Source: Oscillospiraceae bacterium (GTDB lineage: Bacteria > Bacillota > Clostridia > Oscillospirales > Oscillospiraceae). From it: a DNA stretch of 38,674 bases. The DNA lies in NCBI GenBank assembly GCA_017561205.1, contig JAFZDL010000068.1:1-38674 (forward strand), in the 5' to 3' direction. Positions 8,904 to 16,395 of the stretch are shown here, piece by piece. The first letter of the stretch is position 1; each line of letters starts with the position of its first letter. The notes under the pieces are model-generated. The model was not told where the DNA came from. It did not search any database and worked only from the letters and a program-made list of their open reading frames with translations. Made by a program: the position numbers and the translations under genes.

Positions 8904-10403
8904 TTAATTCTCCTCTCGCATAGTGGCAAGTTGCATAATGTTTTCCTGGGTTGCCTCTGCAATGTCCAGCTCACCGGTCTTGCGGCCCTCGCACATAACC
9001 AAAACCCGGTCACTCATACGCAGGACTTCCGGCAATTCGGAAGAAATCATAATGATGGACTTGCCTTGCTTAACCAGTTCTTCCATCAAAACATAAATTT
9101 CACTCTTGGCGCCCACGTCGATACCACGGGTGGGTTCGTCGAAGATAAAGATGTCACAGTTCTTCATCAGCCAGCGGGCAATGATGACCTTCTGCTGGTT
9201 GCCGCCGGAGAGGTTCTTCAGCAGTTGCTCCATAGAGGGAGTCTTTGTGCGCAGCTTGGCGTTGGCTTCGGCAGAGACGCGGGTGATTTCCCTGTCGTTA
9301 ATCAAGCCGAAGGTGATGAAATCGTCAAGGGAGGCGATGGCGGAGTTATCGGCCACGGATTTATCCAGCATCAGGCCGTAACGCTTCCGGTCCTCACTGA
9401 GGTAGCAGATGCCGTTCTTGACGGCCTGCTCAGGCGTCTTAATATTTACACGTTTTCCGTTTAAGTAAATTTCACCGGTTTGCCGGGGGTCAGCGCCGTA
9501 GAGTGCCCGGGCAACCTCTGTTCTGCCGGCGCCCATCAAGCCTGCAAAGCCCAGGATTTCGCCCTTATGCAGCTGGAAGCTCACATTTTTAACCATCTTA
9601 CCGGCGTTCAAATTCTTAACTTCCAGAACCACAGGCGCATCCGCAGGAACGGTGCTGGCTTCCTTTTGGTCGCTCATAATCACACGGCCGACCATCATCT
9701 TCACGATGTCGTCCTTGGTTACCTCGGCGGTATTTACAGTGCCTACATACTCACCGTCACGCATAACGGTGACCCGGTCGGAGATACGGTTGATTTCGTC
9801 CATGCGGTGGGAAATGTAGATCATGCCGATGCCCTTGGCTTGCAGATCACGCATGATTTTGAACAGTTCTTCCACTTCGGGCTGGGTCAGCGCGGCAGTG
9901 GGTTCGTCCAAAACAAGAAGCTTACAGTCCCGGGAAACGGCCTTGGCGATCTCAACCATCTGCTGCTTACCGACGGTCAGTTCGCCCAACTTAATAGTGG
10001 GGTCGATCTTTACGCCGATTTTGTCAAACAGAGCCTGCGCTTCACGGATCATCCGGCCGTCATCAATGATGATGCCCTTGCGGGGTTCACGGCCGACGAA
10101 CATGTTTTGCGCAACGGTCAGGTGGTTCATCATATTCAGTTCCTGATGAATAACACTGATGCCGGCTGCCTGGGATTCGGCAATGTTATGGAAGTTTACA
10201 TCCTTGCCGAACAGGGTAACAGAACCGCCGTCCCGCTTGTGGATGCCGCAGAGCACCTTGATAAGGGTGGACTTACCGGCGCCGTTTTCACCCATGAGCG
10301 CATGGACTTCGCCGGCCTTCAGTTCAAAGTCGACACCTTTCAGTGCGTGCACGCCGGAGAAATATTTCTGTATGCCTTGCATTTGCAGAATTGTTTCACC
10401 CAT
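8904..10403 (-). CDS. Sugar ABC transporter ATP-binding protein (RbsA-like, double ABC domain)
   Basis: A 499-residue fused ATPase of the RbsA/MglA/XylG type with two nucleotide-binding domains. Domain 1 has Walker A GENGAGKST (about 39-47), a Q-loop, and Walker B LLVLDEPTAAL. Domain 2 has the degenerate Walker A GLMGAGRTE, signature LSGGNQQK and Walker B IFIFDEPTRG. The degenerate second P-loop is normal for the family. It powers the importer with the next two genes and is the first gene of the operon, about 200 nt downstream of a TTGATT-17-TATAAT promoter. A LacI-type palindrome sits in that leader, so the operon is probably controlled by the divergent regulator. Confidence 0.93.
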   Translation of the reverse strand: MGETILQMQGIQKYFSGVHALKGVDFELKAGEVHALMGENGAGKSTLIKVLCGIHKRDGGSVTLFGKDVNFHNIAESQAAGISVIHQELNMMNHLTVAQNMFVGREPRKGIIIDDGRMIREAQALFDKIGVKIDPTIKLGELTVGKQQMVEIAKAVSRDCKLLVLDEPTAALTQPEVEELFKIMRDLQAKGIGMIYISHRMDEINRISDRVTVMRDGEYVGTVNTAEVTKDDIVKMMVGRVIMSDQKEASTVPADAPVVLEVKNLNAGKMVKNVSFQLHKGEILGFAGLMGAGRTEVARALYGADPRQTGEIYLNGKRVNIKTPEQAVKNGICYLSEDRKRYGLMLDKSVADNSAIASLDDFITFGLINDREITRVSAEANAKLRTKTPSMEQLLKNLSGGNQQKVIIARWLMKNCDIFIFDEPTRGIDVGAKSEIYVLMEELVKQGKSIIMISSELPEVLRMSDRVLVMCEGRKTGELDIAEATQENIMQLATMREEN

Positions 10404-10540
10404 ACAAACAACACCTTTCTAATAATGTATAATAGCAAAATCGTTTTCAAAAGGTCCGTGCATTTGCGGGGAAACGACCGCCTGAAAAGCAGACCTGATT
10501 GAGAAAAACAGGGAATCGTGGAAGACTTTTTGCACATTGC

Positions 10541-10564
10541 ACAAAACGAATCGATTCGTTTTGT
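10541..10564. promoter_or_regulatory. Operator O1: LacI-type 24-bp palindrome
   Basis: A perfect 12+12 palindrome with a central CpG. The core CGAATCGATTCG is flanked by ACAAAA and TTTTGT arms. It lies about 49 bp downstream of the predicted start of the ABC operon transcript. It shares the core CGAAYCGATTCG with O2, so both are probably bound by the adjacent LacI-family protein. Confidence 0.85.
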
Positions 10565-10607
10565 GGCACATATCCAAGAAATCCTTGCACAGGTTCCTTA
10601 TGGTGCT

Positions 10608-10636
10608 ATTATAATAAACCTTGCCCAAAAAATCAA
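10608..10636 (-). promoter_or_regulatory. Promoter of the sugar ABC transporter operon
   Basis: Minus strand: -35 TTGATT (10636-10631), 17-nt spacer, -10 TATAAT (10613-10608). A weaker alternative nearer the gene is TTGAAA with CATTAT, but this distal one fits the consensus better. Confidence 0.7.
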
Positions 10637-10658
10637 GAGTTTTTTTGAAAAAATTGTA

Positions 10659-10687
10659 TTGACAGCACAAAAAACATTTTGTATTAT
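10659..10687 (+). promoter_or_regulatory. Promoter of the LacI regulator / fucose genes
   Basis: -35 TTGACA (10659-10664), 17-nt spacer, -10 TATTAT (10682-10687). Operator O2 lies about 36 bp downstream of the expected start site. Confidence 0.8.
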
Positions 10688-10717
10688 AAAGAAAAGCAAA
10701 AAACGAACGCAGGCGCA

Positions 10718-10741
10718 AAAACGCGAACCGATTCGCGTTTT
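10718..10741. promoter_or_regulatory. Operator O2: LacI-type palindrome in the regulator leader
   Basis: Arms AAAACGCGAA and TTCGCGTTTT around CCGA, with the centre on a CpG. It shares the core CGAAYCGATTCG with O1, whose centre is 177 bp away. Its position between the -10 box and the regulator's ATG suggests autorepression of the regulator and of any fucIU read-through. Confidence 0.85.
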
Positions 10742-10761
10742 GGGGGAAAGGAGGGAGATTT

Positions 10762-11742
10762 ATGGCAACGATTAAGGATGTGGCCCGTATGGCCGGTGTC
10801 GCGCCCTCTACCATTTCCAAGTATATTAACGGCGGAAATGTCCGCAAAGAGAATGTGGAGTCCATCGACAAAGCCATTGCGGCTTTGGACTACCGGGCCA
10901 ACCCCTTCGCCCGCAGTCTGAAGACGGGACATAACCGGAGCATCGGTGTGCTGATCCCGGATATGATCGCTTCCTTTTACGGCAATGTGGTGACAAACCT
11001 GTCCCGGGTGGTCCGGGAGAAGGATTACCATTGCCTGATATCCTCCTTTGGCGCCAATCACGGCATGGAGCGGGATAATTTGAAATTTATGCTGGGTTGC
11101 GGCATTGATGGATTGATCTATGCCCCGGAGGATCTGTCTGCTGACGAATTCAATGAGCTGACCGCCCATTGCAGCATCCCTATTGTTCTGATCGACCGGA
11201 TCATTCCCGGTGTGGAGGTGGATGCGGTTTTGGTTGACAATGCGGAGGTGGTCTATGAGGCTGTTTCCGGACTGGTTAACAAGGGGCATACCCGGGTGGC
11301 CATTATTACCGGACCTAAATCCGTCTACACCGCAAAGGAACGTATGGTGGGTTATTTAAGAGCCCTGTCCGACGGGAATGTGTTATATGATGAAGAGCTG
11401 GTCATCTCCGGCAAGAATGAATTTGCCACCGGATATCAGGGCTTCCGTAAGCTTATGAAAATGGCAGAGCCGCCCACGGCCGTGATTGCCACCAACGATG
11501 ACATTACAATGGGTATGCTCACAGCCCTCCATGAGTACGGCATACACCCCTCCGGGGATATAGAGATATTCGGCTTTGACCGGGTGGATGTGTGTTCTAT
11601 GGTGAAAAAGCCCATACCGGTTGTCCAGCAGCCGGAGCAGGCCATCGGCCAGTTTGCAGCCCGGTATTTGCTGGAGCGGATCGAGGGCTTTAACGGAGCG
11701 CCCCGTACCCAAAGGCTTAAGTGCAAGATCGTGTCCAAGTAA
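10762..11742 (+). CDS. LacI-family transcriptional regulator of the fucose-type locus
   Basis: A 326-residue LacI/GalR-family repressor. The N-terminal helix-turn-helix and hinge are textbook (ATIKDVARMAGVAPSTISKY, residues 2-21, then a hinge helix near 45-58). A periplasmic-binding-protein-like effector domain follows (SIGVLIPD, GCGIDGLIY, AIIATNDD-like segments). It lies between the divergent ABC operon and fucI, with two matching palindromes in its upstream region, so it most likely represses transport and isomerase genes until the sugar or a metabolite binds. The ATG at 10762 follows a very strong GGAAAGGAGGGAG site. The effector is inferred to be L-fucose-related. Confidence 0.9.
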   Translation: MATIKDVARMAGVAPSTISKYINGGNVRKENVESIDKAIAALDYRANPFARSLKTGHNRSIGVLIPDMIASFYGNVVTNLSRVVREKDYHCLISSFGANHGMERDNLKFMLGCGIDGLIYAPEDLSADEFNELTAHCSIPIVLIDRIIPGVEVDAVLVDNAEVVYEAVSGLVNKGHTRVAIITGPKSVYTAKERMVGYLRALSDGNVLYDEELVISGKNEFATGYQGFRKLMKMAEPPTAVIATNDDITMGMLTALHEYGIHPSGDIEIFGFDRVDVCSMVKKPIPVVQQPEQAIGQFAARYLLERIEGFNGAPRTQRLKCKIVSK

Positions 11743-11810
11743 TTTTTTAGTTAGTATATAATAATGTTTCACATACATTTTTATAGATACTTTTTTAGGA
11801 GGAATTTAAA

Positions 11811-13640
11811 ATGGCAAAGAACAGATACATCGGCGATTACCCCGTAATCGGTATTCGCCCTATCGTGGACGGCCGTCGCGGCCCTATGATGCTCCGTGAA
11901 TCTCTGGAGCCTCTGGTTTGGGCAATGGCAGAGGCTGCAAAGAAACTCTTTGAGGAGAACCTCTTCTACTCCAACGGCGAGCCTGTGAAGGTCGTTATGG
12001 CTGATACCTGCATCGGTCGTGTTCCCGAGGCAGCTGCCTGCGCTGACAAGTTTAAGAAGGAAGGCGTTTCCATTACCCTGTCCGTTACCCCCTGCTGGTG
12101 CTACGGCTCTGAGACCATGGATATGGATCCTCACACCATCAAGGGTGTTTGGGGCTTCAATGGCACTGAGCGTCCCGGCGCTGTGTACCTGGCAGCTGTT
12201 TTGGCCGGCCACGCACAGAAGGGTCTGCCCGCTTTCGGCATCTACGGCCACGAGGTCCAGGACCGTGACCAGGTCACCCAGATCCCCGAGGATGTAAAGG
12301 AGAAGCTGCTGCGCTTTGGCCGCGCTGCTGTGGCTGTGGCTACTATGCGCGGTAAGTCCTACCTGCAGATCGGCTCCCAGTGTATGGGTATTGCCGGTTC
12401 TATCATGGATCAGGCTATGATGGAAGAGTACTTCGGTATGCGTGTGGAATCCGTCGACGAGGTGGAAATTCTGCGCCGTATGGAAGAAGGCATCTACAAC
12501 GAAGAGGAGTTCCAGAAGGCTCTGGCCTGGACCAAGGAGCACTGCAAGGAAGGCCGCGACGACAACCCCGAGTCTGTTGATTTCCTGGGCGAGGAGCGCC
12601 GCATTAAGTTTACTCCCGAGGAAAAGGAAAAGCAGTGGGAGTTCACTGTTAAGATGTACTGCATCATCAAGGATCTGATGGCCGGCAACAAGAATCTGCC
12701 CGATCAGTTCGAGGAAGAGAAGGTTGGCCACAATGCCATCGCCGGCGGCTTCCAGGGTCAGCGTCAGTGGACCGATCACTGGCCCAACTGTGACTACCCC
12801 GAGGCACTGCTCAGCTCCACCTTCGACTACGAAGGTGCCCGCGAGCCCTACACGCTGGCAACTGAGAACGATATTCTCAACGGTATGGGTATGCTGATGA
12901 TGCGCCTGCTGACCCACCGGGCTCAGATCTTCGCTGACGTGCGTACTTACTGGTCCGGCGAGGCTACCGAGCGTGTTACCGGCTACAAGCTGGAGGGCAA
13001 GGCTGCTGAAAGTAACGGTATCATTCACCTGCTGAACTCCGGCGCTGCCTGCCTGGATGCTTCCGGTGTCTGCACCGATGAGAACGGCAATGCTACCATG
13101 AAGAAGTGGTGGGAAGTCACCGAGGAAGACATCAAGAAGATGACCGACGCTACCGTATGGTGCGAGGCTGGCTTCGATAACTTCCGTGGCGGCGGATTCT
13201 CCAGCCACTACACCACCCAGGCAGAAATGCCCTGCACCATGATCCGTCTGAACCTGGTTAAGGGTCTGGGCCCCGTGCTGCAGATCGCTGAGGGCTGGAC
13301 TGTGAACCTGCCCGAGCAGGTTTCCGATACCCTGATGGAGCGTACCAACCCCACCTGGCCCTGCACTTGGTTTGCACCTCGCTGCGACGGCAAGGAAGGC
13401 TCTCCCTTCAAGACCGCTTATGAGGTCATGATGAACTGGGGCGCTAACCACGGCGCGATCTCCTATGGCCACATCGGCGCTGACCTGATCACCATGTGCT
13501 CCATGCTGCGTATCCCCGTATGTATGCACAACGTTCCCGAGGACGATATCTACCGTCCCGCTTGCTGGAACGCATTCGGTATGGACAAGGAAGGCCAGGA
13601 CTACCGCGCCTGCGCTACCTACGGTCCTATGTATAAGTAA
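11811..13640 (+). CDS. fucI: L-fucose isomerase
   Basis: A 609-residue enzyme that interconverts L-fucose and L-fuculose (also D-arabinose/D-ribulose), the first intracellular step of fucose use. Similarity to E. coli FucI (591 aa) is high throughout, for example GIRPIVDGRR, TPCWCYGSET, WGFNGTERPGAVYLAA and GFQGQR. The catalytic Mn2+ ligands align: E352 (E. coli E337), D376 (D361) and H547 (H528). The ATG follows AGGAGG. It lies 68 bp after the regulator; a TATAAT (11757-11762) without a clear -35 is in that gap. Codon use is strongly biased (CTG, GGT, CGT), which suggests high expression. No fuculokinase or fuculose-phosphate aldolase gene is in the window. Confidence 0.97.
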   Translation: MAKNRYIGDYPVIGIRPIVDGRRGPMMLRESLEPLVWAMAEAAKKLFEENLFYSNGEPVKVVMADTCIGRVPEAAACADKFKKEGVSITLSVTPCWCYGSETMDMDPHTIKGVWGFNGTERPGAVYLAAVLAGHAQKGLPAFGIYGHEVQDRDQVTQIPEDVKEKLLRFGRAAVAVATMRGKSYLQIGSQCMGIAGSIMDQAMMEEYFGMRVESVDEVEILRRMEEGIYNEEEFQKALAWTKEHCKEGRDDNPESVDFLGEERRIKFTPEEKEKQWEFTVKMYCIIKDLMAGNKNLPDQFEEEKVGHNAIAGGFQGQRQWTDHWPNCDYPEALLSSTFDYEGAREPYTLATENDILNGMGMLMMRLLTHRAQIFADVRTYWSGEATERVTGYKLEGKAAESNGIIHLLNSGAACLDASGVCTDENGNATMKKWWEVTEEDIKKMTDATVWCEAGFDNFRGGGFSSHYTTQAEMPCTMIRLNLVKGLGPVLQIAEGWTVNLPEQVSDTLMERTNPTWPCTWFAPRCDGKEGSPFKTAYEVMMNWGANHGAISYGHIGADLITMCSMLRIPVCMHNVPEDDIYRPACWNAFGMDKEGQDYRACATYGPMYK

Positions 13641-13820
13641 GCCCTGCTGAAATCGCCTGCGGCTGTTGCCGGATCTTTTGCCCCAACTGTGCAGTTTGAA
13701 AAGCTTGAAATACACAAAGTATGTCTGCGTTTTCCAAACTTTCATTTGTGACAAAATCCCTCGCCATCAGCGCTTGTCGATTCCATCAGTTCTTACCAAA
13801 GTAATTTTCATGTGCAAAAT

Positions 13821-13842
13821 GTGGCGGTCGCAAGGCCGCCAC
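13821..13842 (+). terminator. Hairpin between fucI and fucU (attenuating or mRNA-stabilising)
   Basis: Stem GTGGCGG / CCGCCAC with an 8-nt loop, followed only by TTTCCCT. The weak U-tract suggests partial termination or 3'-end protection of fucI mRNA rather than a full stop. The rest of the 232-bp gap 13641-13872 shows an imperfect AGTTTGAAAA / TTTTCCAAACT pair at about 13692-13740 and no ORF. Confidence 0.45.
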
Positions 13843-13872
13843 TTTCCCTAATTTATTATCGGAGGTAACAAA

Positions 13873-14319
13873 ATGCTGAAGAATATTCCCGCTATCCTCT
13901 CTCCCGAACTGCTGAAGGTTTTGGCTGAAATGGGCCATTCCGACCGCATTTGCATCGGCGACGGCAATTTCCCCGGCGCATCTATGGCCAAGGCTAAGAA
14001 TGCTATTTTCCTGCGGGCCGACGGCCACGGTGTTCCCGAAATTTTGGATGCCATTTTGCAGGTATTCCCCCTGGATACCTATGTGGAAAAGCCCGCAATT
14101 CTGATGGAAAAGATGGACTGCGACAAGGATTTGGTGATTCCTGTATGGCAGACCTACAAGGATATCATCGCCAAGTATGATGACCGCGGCGCTGAGGCTG
14201 TGGGCAATATCGACCGCTTCAAGTTCTACGACGAAGCCAAGGATTGCTACTGCATTTTGCAGACCGGTGAAACCGAGATTTATGCCAATATCATCCTGCA
14301 AAAGGGTGTTATTAAGTAA
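13873..14319 (+). CDS. fucU: L-fucose mutarotase
   Basis: A 148-residue RbsD/FucU-family protein that speeds alpha/beta anomer exchange of fucose, supplying the form used by the isomerase. It closely matches E. coli FucU in ISPELLKVLAEMGH-like and RADGH-like segments, with His22 in EMGHSD the expected catalytic histidine. The C-terminus keeps the family TGE...YxNIxLxKGV pattern. Length is normal. The ATG has a CGGAGG site 8 nt upstream. It lies 232 bp after fucI and 3 nt before the AEC permease, so fucU and the permease are probably translationally coupled. Confidence 0.95.
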   Translation: MLKNIPAILSPELLKVLAEMGHSDRICIGDGNFPGASMAKAKNAIFLRADGHGVPEILDAILQVFPLDTYVEKPAILMEKMDCDKDLVIPVWQTYKDIIAKYDDRGAEAVGNIDRFKFYDEAKDCYCILQTGETEIYANIILQKGVIK

Positions 14320-14322
14320 GCT

Positions 14323-15249
14323 ATGGGTATTGTAATTTCCGTTTTGGAGACGGCTTTGCCGGTGTTTGTGATGCTCATTATGGGTATGCTTTTCCGGAGC
14401 AGGAATTTCATTTCCCGGGAAGGTGTGGACAATCTGAAAAAGGTGGTCGTCAATCTGACCCTGCCCTTTGCGTTGTTCAGCGCATTTGCAACGGCTGAGT
14501 ATACAGTATCCGCAGTGGTGATTCCCGCAGTGATTTATGTGACTTGCGGTGTGATGCTGGCGCTGGCCTTTTTGGCGGCAAAGCTGCAGAAGTCCGCAGG
14601 CAAGCTATCACCTTTTGTGTCTGCCTGCTTCGAGGCGGGTATGCTGGGCCTTCCGCTGTTTGCTCTGCTGTTTCCCGACGAGAACATCTCTCACTTTGCC
14701 ATTTTGATGCTGGGGCACGACCTGTTTGTGTTCACCCTGTACAAGACGCTGCTGGTGGGAAAAACCGACCTAAAGGCTATTGTGAAGGATATGCTCACTT
14801 CTCCTACGCTGATTGGCGTGCTGCTGGGTTTAGCCGTGGGCGCAACAGGGTTGTACGATCTGCTCCATAAATGGGGTGTTGGAGGCATTTTGGACGGTGT
14901 GACCGGCTTTGTTTCTGCTCCCACCGCAGCGGTGATCCTGCTGTGTATGGGCTACGATTTCGTTCCCAAGGAGATTCCCTGGAAGAAGACAGTGAAGTTG
15001 ATCGCCATTCGTTTGGTGATTGCGGCAGCAATTCTTGCGGGGCTGATTTTCCTGAACCGGGCAGTTCTGGGCAATATGATGTTCGAGGGCGCATTGATTA
15101 TCCTGTTTATTTTGCCCCCTCCTTTTATTATTCCGGTATTTGCCAACGAACCGGCAGAACGAGCGGAGATCTCCGCATCCCTGTCTGCTATGACATTGCT
15201 GACAATGGTGCTCTTTGCGGCGTTGTCTGTGGTCATAGGCTTGCGATAA
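14323..15249 (+). CDS. AEC-family (auxin efflux carrier-type) permease
   Basis: A 308-residue integral membrane protein with about ten hydrophobic helices and the AEC-family pattern (NLTLPFALFSAFA in the first half, TSPTLIGVLLGL mid-protein, and PPPFIIPVFANE late). Bacterial members carry organic acids such as malate or malonate, or remain uncharacterised. The gene starts 3 nt after fucU and ends just before a strong terminator, so it is the last gene of the fucose transcript. It may export a fermentation product of fucose or import a small carboxylate; this is inference from position. Confidence 0.85.
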   Translation: MGIVISVLETALPVFVMLIMGMLFRSRNFISREGVDNLKKVVVNLTLPFALFSAFATAEYTVSAVVIPAVIYVTCGVMLALAFLAAKLQKSAGKLSPFVSACFEAGMLGLPLFALLFPDENISHFAILMLGHDLFVFTLYKTLLVGKTDLKAIVKDMLTSPTLIGVLLGLAVGATGLYDLLHKWGVGGILDGVTGFVSAPTAAVILLCMGYDFVPKEIPWKKTVKLIAIRLVIAAAILAGLIFLNRAVLGNMMFEGALIILFILPPPFIIPVFANEPAERAEISASLSAMTLLTMVLFAALSVVIGLR

Positions 15250-15251
15250 AT

Positions 15252-15282
15252 AAAAACCCGCCGTGTGCTCGGCGGGTTTTTT
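15252..15282 (+). terminator. Terminator of the fucose operon
   Basis: Stem AAAAACCCGCC / GGCGGGTTTTT with an 8-nt loop, right after the AEC permease stop codon. Confidence 0.9.
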
Positions 15283-15283
15283 A

Positions 15284-15312
15284 TTGACGGCAGAAGAATT
15301 CTGTCATACAAT
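15284..15312 (+). promoter_or_regulatory. Promoter of the GNAT / monooxygenase pair
   Basis: -35 TTGACG (15284-15289), 17-nt spacer, -10 TACAAT (15307-15312). It begins only 2 bp after the preceding terminator. Confidence 0.75.
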
Positions 15313-15341
15313 GGGGGTATCTCAATTGAGGAAGTGGTTTT

Positions 15342-15884
15342 ATGGCGATTCGGCTGGCTGAATTGCAGGATTTGCCCCGGATTTTGGAAATTTACGGCCC
15401 TTATGTGGAAAATACCGCCGTTAGCTTTGAATATACGGTTCCCACTTTAGAGGAATTTACCCAAAGATTTTTGAAAATCACCGCGCAATTTCCCTGGCTG
15501 GTCTGGGAGGAAGACGGTGTGATTTTGGGCTATGCTTACGGTGGACGACCCTGGGAGCGGGCGGCCTATCAGTGGGACTCCTCGGCATCGATTTATCTTT
15601 GTCCGGAGGCTCGCGGTAAGGGCATTGGCAGGAAACTGTATGCGAAACTGGAGCAGCTTTTGCAGCGCCAGGGCTACCGGAAGGTCTATGCGGTCATTAC
15701 CACCGACAATGATGCTTCCGTTGTGTTTCACAAGGCGGTGGGCTACCGCCATACTGCGACTATGCCCAATTGCGGCTATAAATTTGGCCGCTGGTACGGC
15801 ACAATTTGGATGGAAAAGGATTTGAACACCTGGGATATACCACCACGGGAACCTGTGTCCATATATGAGGTTTTGGGATTGTAA
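15342..15884 (+). CDS. GNAT N-acetyltransferase (phosphinothricin acetyltransferase-like)
   Basis: A 180-residue acetyl-CoA-dependent N-acetyltransferase. The N-terminal IRLAELQDLPRILEIYGPYV and ENTAVSFEYTVPTLEEF segments are typical of the PAT/YncA subgroup, which acetylates phosphinothricin, methionine sulfone and related amines. The acetyl-CoA loop is ARGKGIGRKL (about 95-104). The late VVFHKAVGYR segment is the usual C-terminal GNAT strand and helix. The real substrate is unknown. ATG at 15342 follows GAGGAAG and a good promoter. The monooxygenase gene follows 17 nt downstream and is probably co-transcribed. Confidence 0.87.
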   Translation: MAIRLAELQDLPRILEIYGPYVENTAVSFEYTVPTLEEFTQRFLKITAQFPWLVWEEDGVILGYAYGGRPWERAAYQWDSSASIYLCPEARGKGIGRKLYAKLEQLLQRQGYRKVYAVITTDNDASVVFHKAVGYRHTATMPNCGYKFGRWYGTIWMEKDLNTWDIPPREPVSIYEVLGL

Positions 15885-15901
15885 AACAAGGAGGGATTGC
15901 T

Positions 15902-16192
15902 ATGTATACCATCTATGTGAAATTTGACTGCCTGCCCGGAAAGCGGGAGGCTTTTATCCAAAAGGTGAAGGACACCGGTATTTTGGAGGCTATTCGGGCA
16001 GAAGACGGCTGCATTCGTTATGATTATTATTTGTCTGAAAAGGACCCAAACGAGCTTCTGCTCATTGAGCAGTGGGAGTCTAAGACCCATCAGCAGACCC
16101 ACATTTCCCAGCCTCACATGGTACAGCTGCGGGGCTTTAAGGATGAGTTTATCACCAAAACCACCCTGGGAGAGATAATATTGTCATCCTGA
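15902..16192 (+). CDS. Antibiotic biosynthesis monooxygenase (ABM/YgiN-like) domain protein
   Basis: A 96-residue single-domain ABM protein. The family forms ferredoxin-like dimers and includes quinol monooxygenases such as YgiN and haem-degrading enzymes. Supporting segments are FDCLPGKREAF, EDGCIRYDYYLS and LLIEQWESKTHQQTHISQPHM, with the conserved Trp and His residues. Ribosome site AAGGAGGG precedes the ATG. The 3' end is odd: the last three codons and the TGA stop lie inside a palindromic repeat that starts at 16183, so the native C-terminus was probably rewritten by repeat insertion. Reaction and substrate are unknown. Confidence 0.85.
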   Translation: MYTIYVKFDCLPGKREAFIQKVKDTGILEAIRAEDGCIRYDYYLSEKDPNELLLIEQWESKTHQQTHISQPHMVQLRGFKDEFITKTTLGEIILSS

Positions 16193-16298
16193 GTGAGCGT
16201 AGCGAGTCGAAGGATCTTCCCACGGAAGGATTGCTTAGCAGCACCGATAATGCGTAGATTCTTCGACTTCGCTCCTGCGTCGCTGCGCTCAGAATGAC
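16183..16298. repeat. Short palindromic repeat, GTCATYCTGAG family (copy 2, inverted)
   Basis: Begins GTCATCCTGAG and ends CTCAGAATGAC. It is the reverse-orientation relative of the copy at 6504-6620, with matching GATCTT and AGATTCTTCGAC blocks. It overlaps the 3' end and stop codon of the ABM gene. Confidence 0.75.
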
Positions 16299-16335
16299 GG
16301 AGTTTTCATTGCCGGGAGAAGTGGTACTGCTGTAA

Positions 16336-16364
16336 TTGACAGGCTTTTTGCACTGTGCTATACT
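16336..16364 (+). promoter_or_regulatory. Promoter of the OmpA-domain lipoprotein
   Basis: -35 TTGACA (16336-16341), 17-nt spacer, -10 TATACT (16359-16364). This near-consensus promoter rules out the upstream in-frame TTG at 16336 as a translation start. Confidence 0.85.
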
Positions 16365-16395
16365 TTCGGTAGCTTGGGAAAGGAGGGGGTCAGTT

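Noticed and set aside
6683-8907. Long plus-strand open frames opposite the ABC binding protein and permease
   Set aside because: The minus-strand products are clear ABC transporter subunits with ribosome sites; the opposite frames are composition effects.
10435-10450. Possible catabolite-repression (cre) site GCAAAATCGTTTTCA upstream of the ABC operon
   Set aside because: It matches the remembered cre consensus at 12 of 14 positions but lacks the conserved leading TG, so it is too weak to list.
11781-13754. 657-residue open frame antisense to fucI
   Set aside because: It is the shadow of the highly codon-biased, unmistakable fucI gene on the other strand and resembles no protein family.
16336-16395. 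Upstream extension of the OmpA-domain lipoprotein from TTG 16336
   Set aside because: That TTG is the first triplet of the -35 box TTGACA; GTG 16396 has a strong ribosome site and starts a proper lipoprotein signal.
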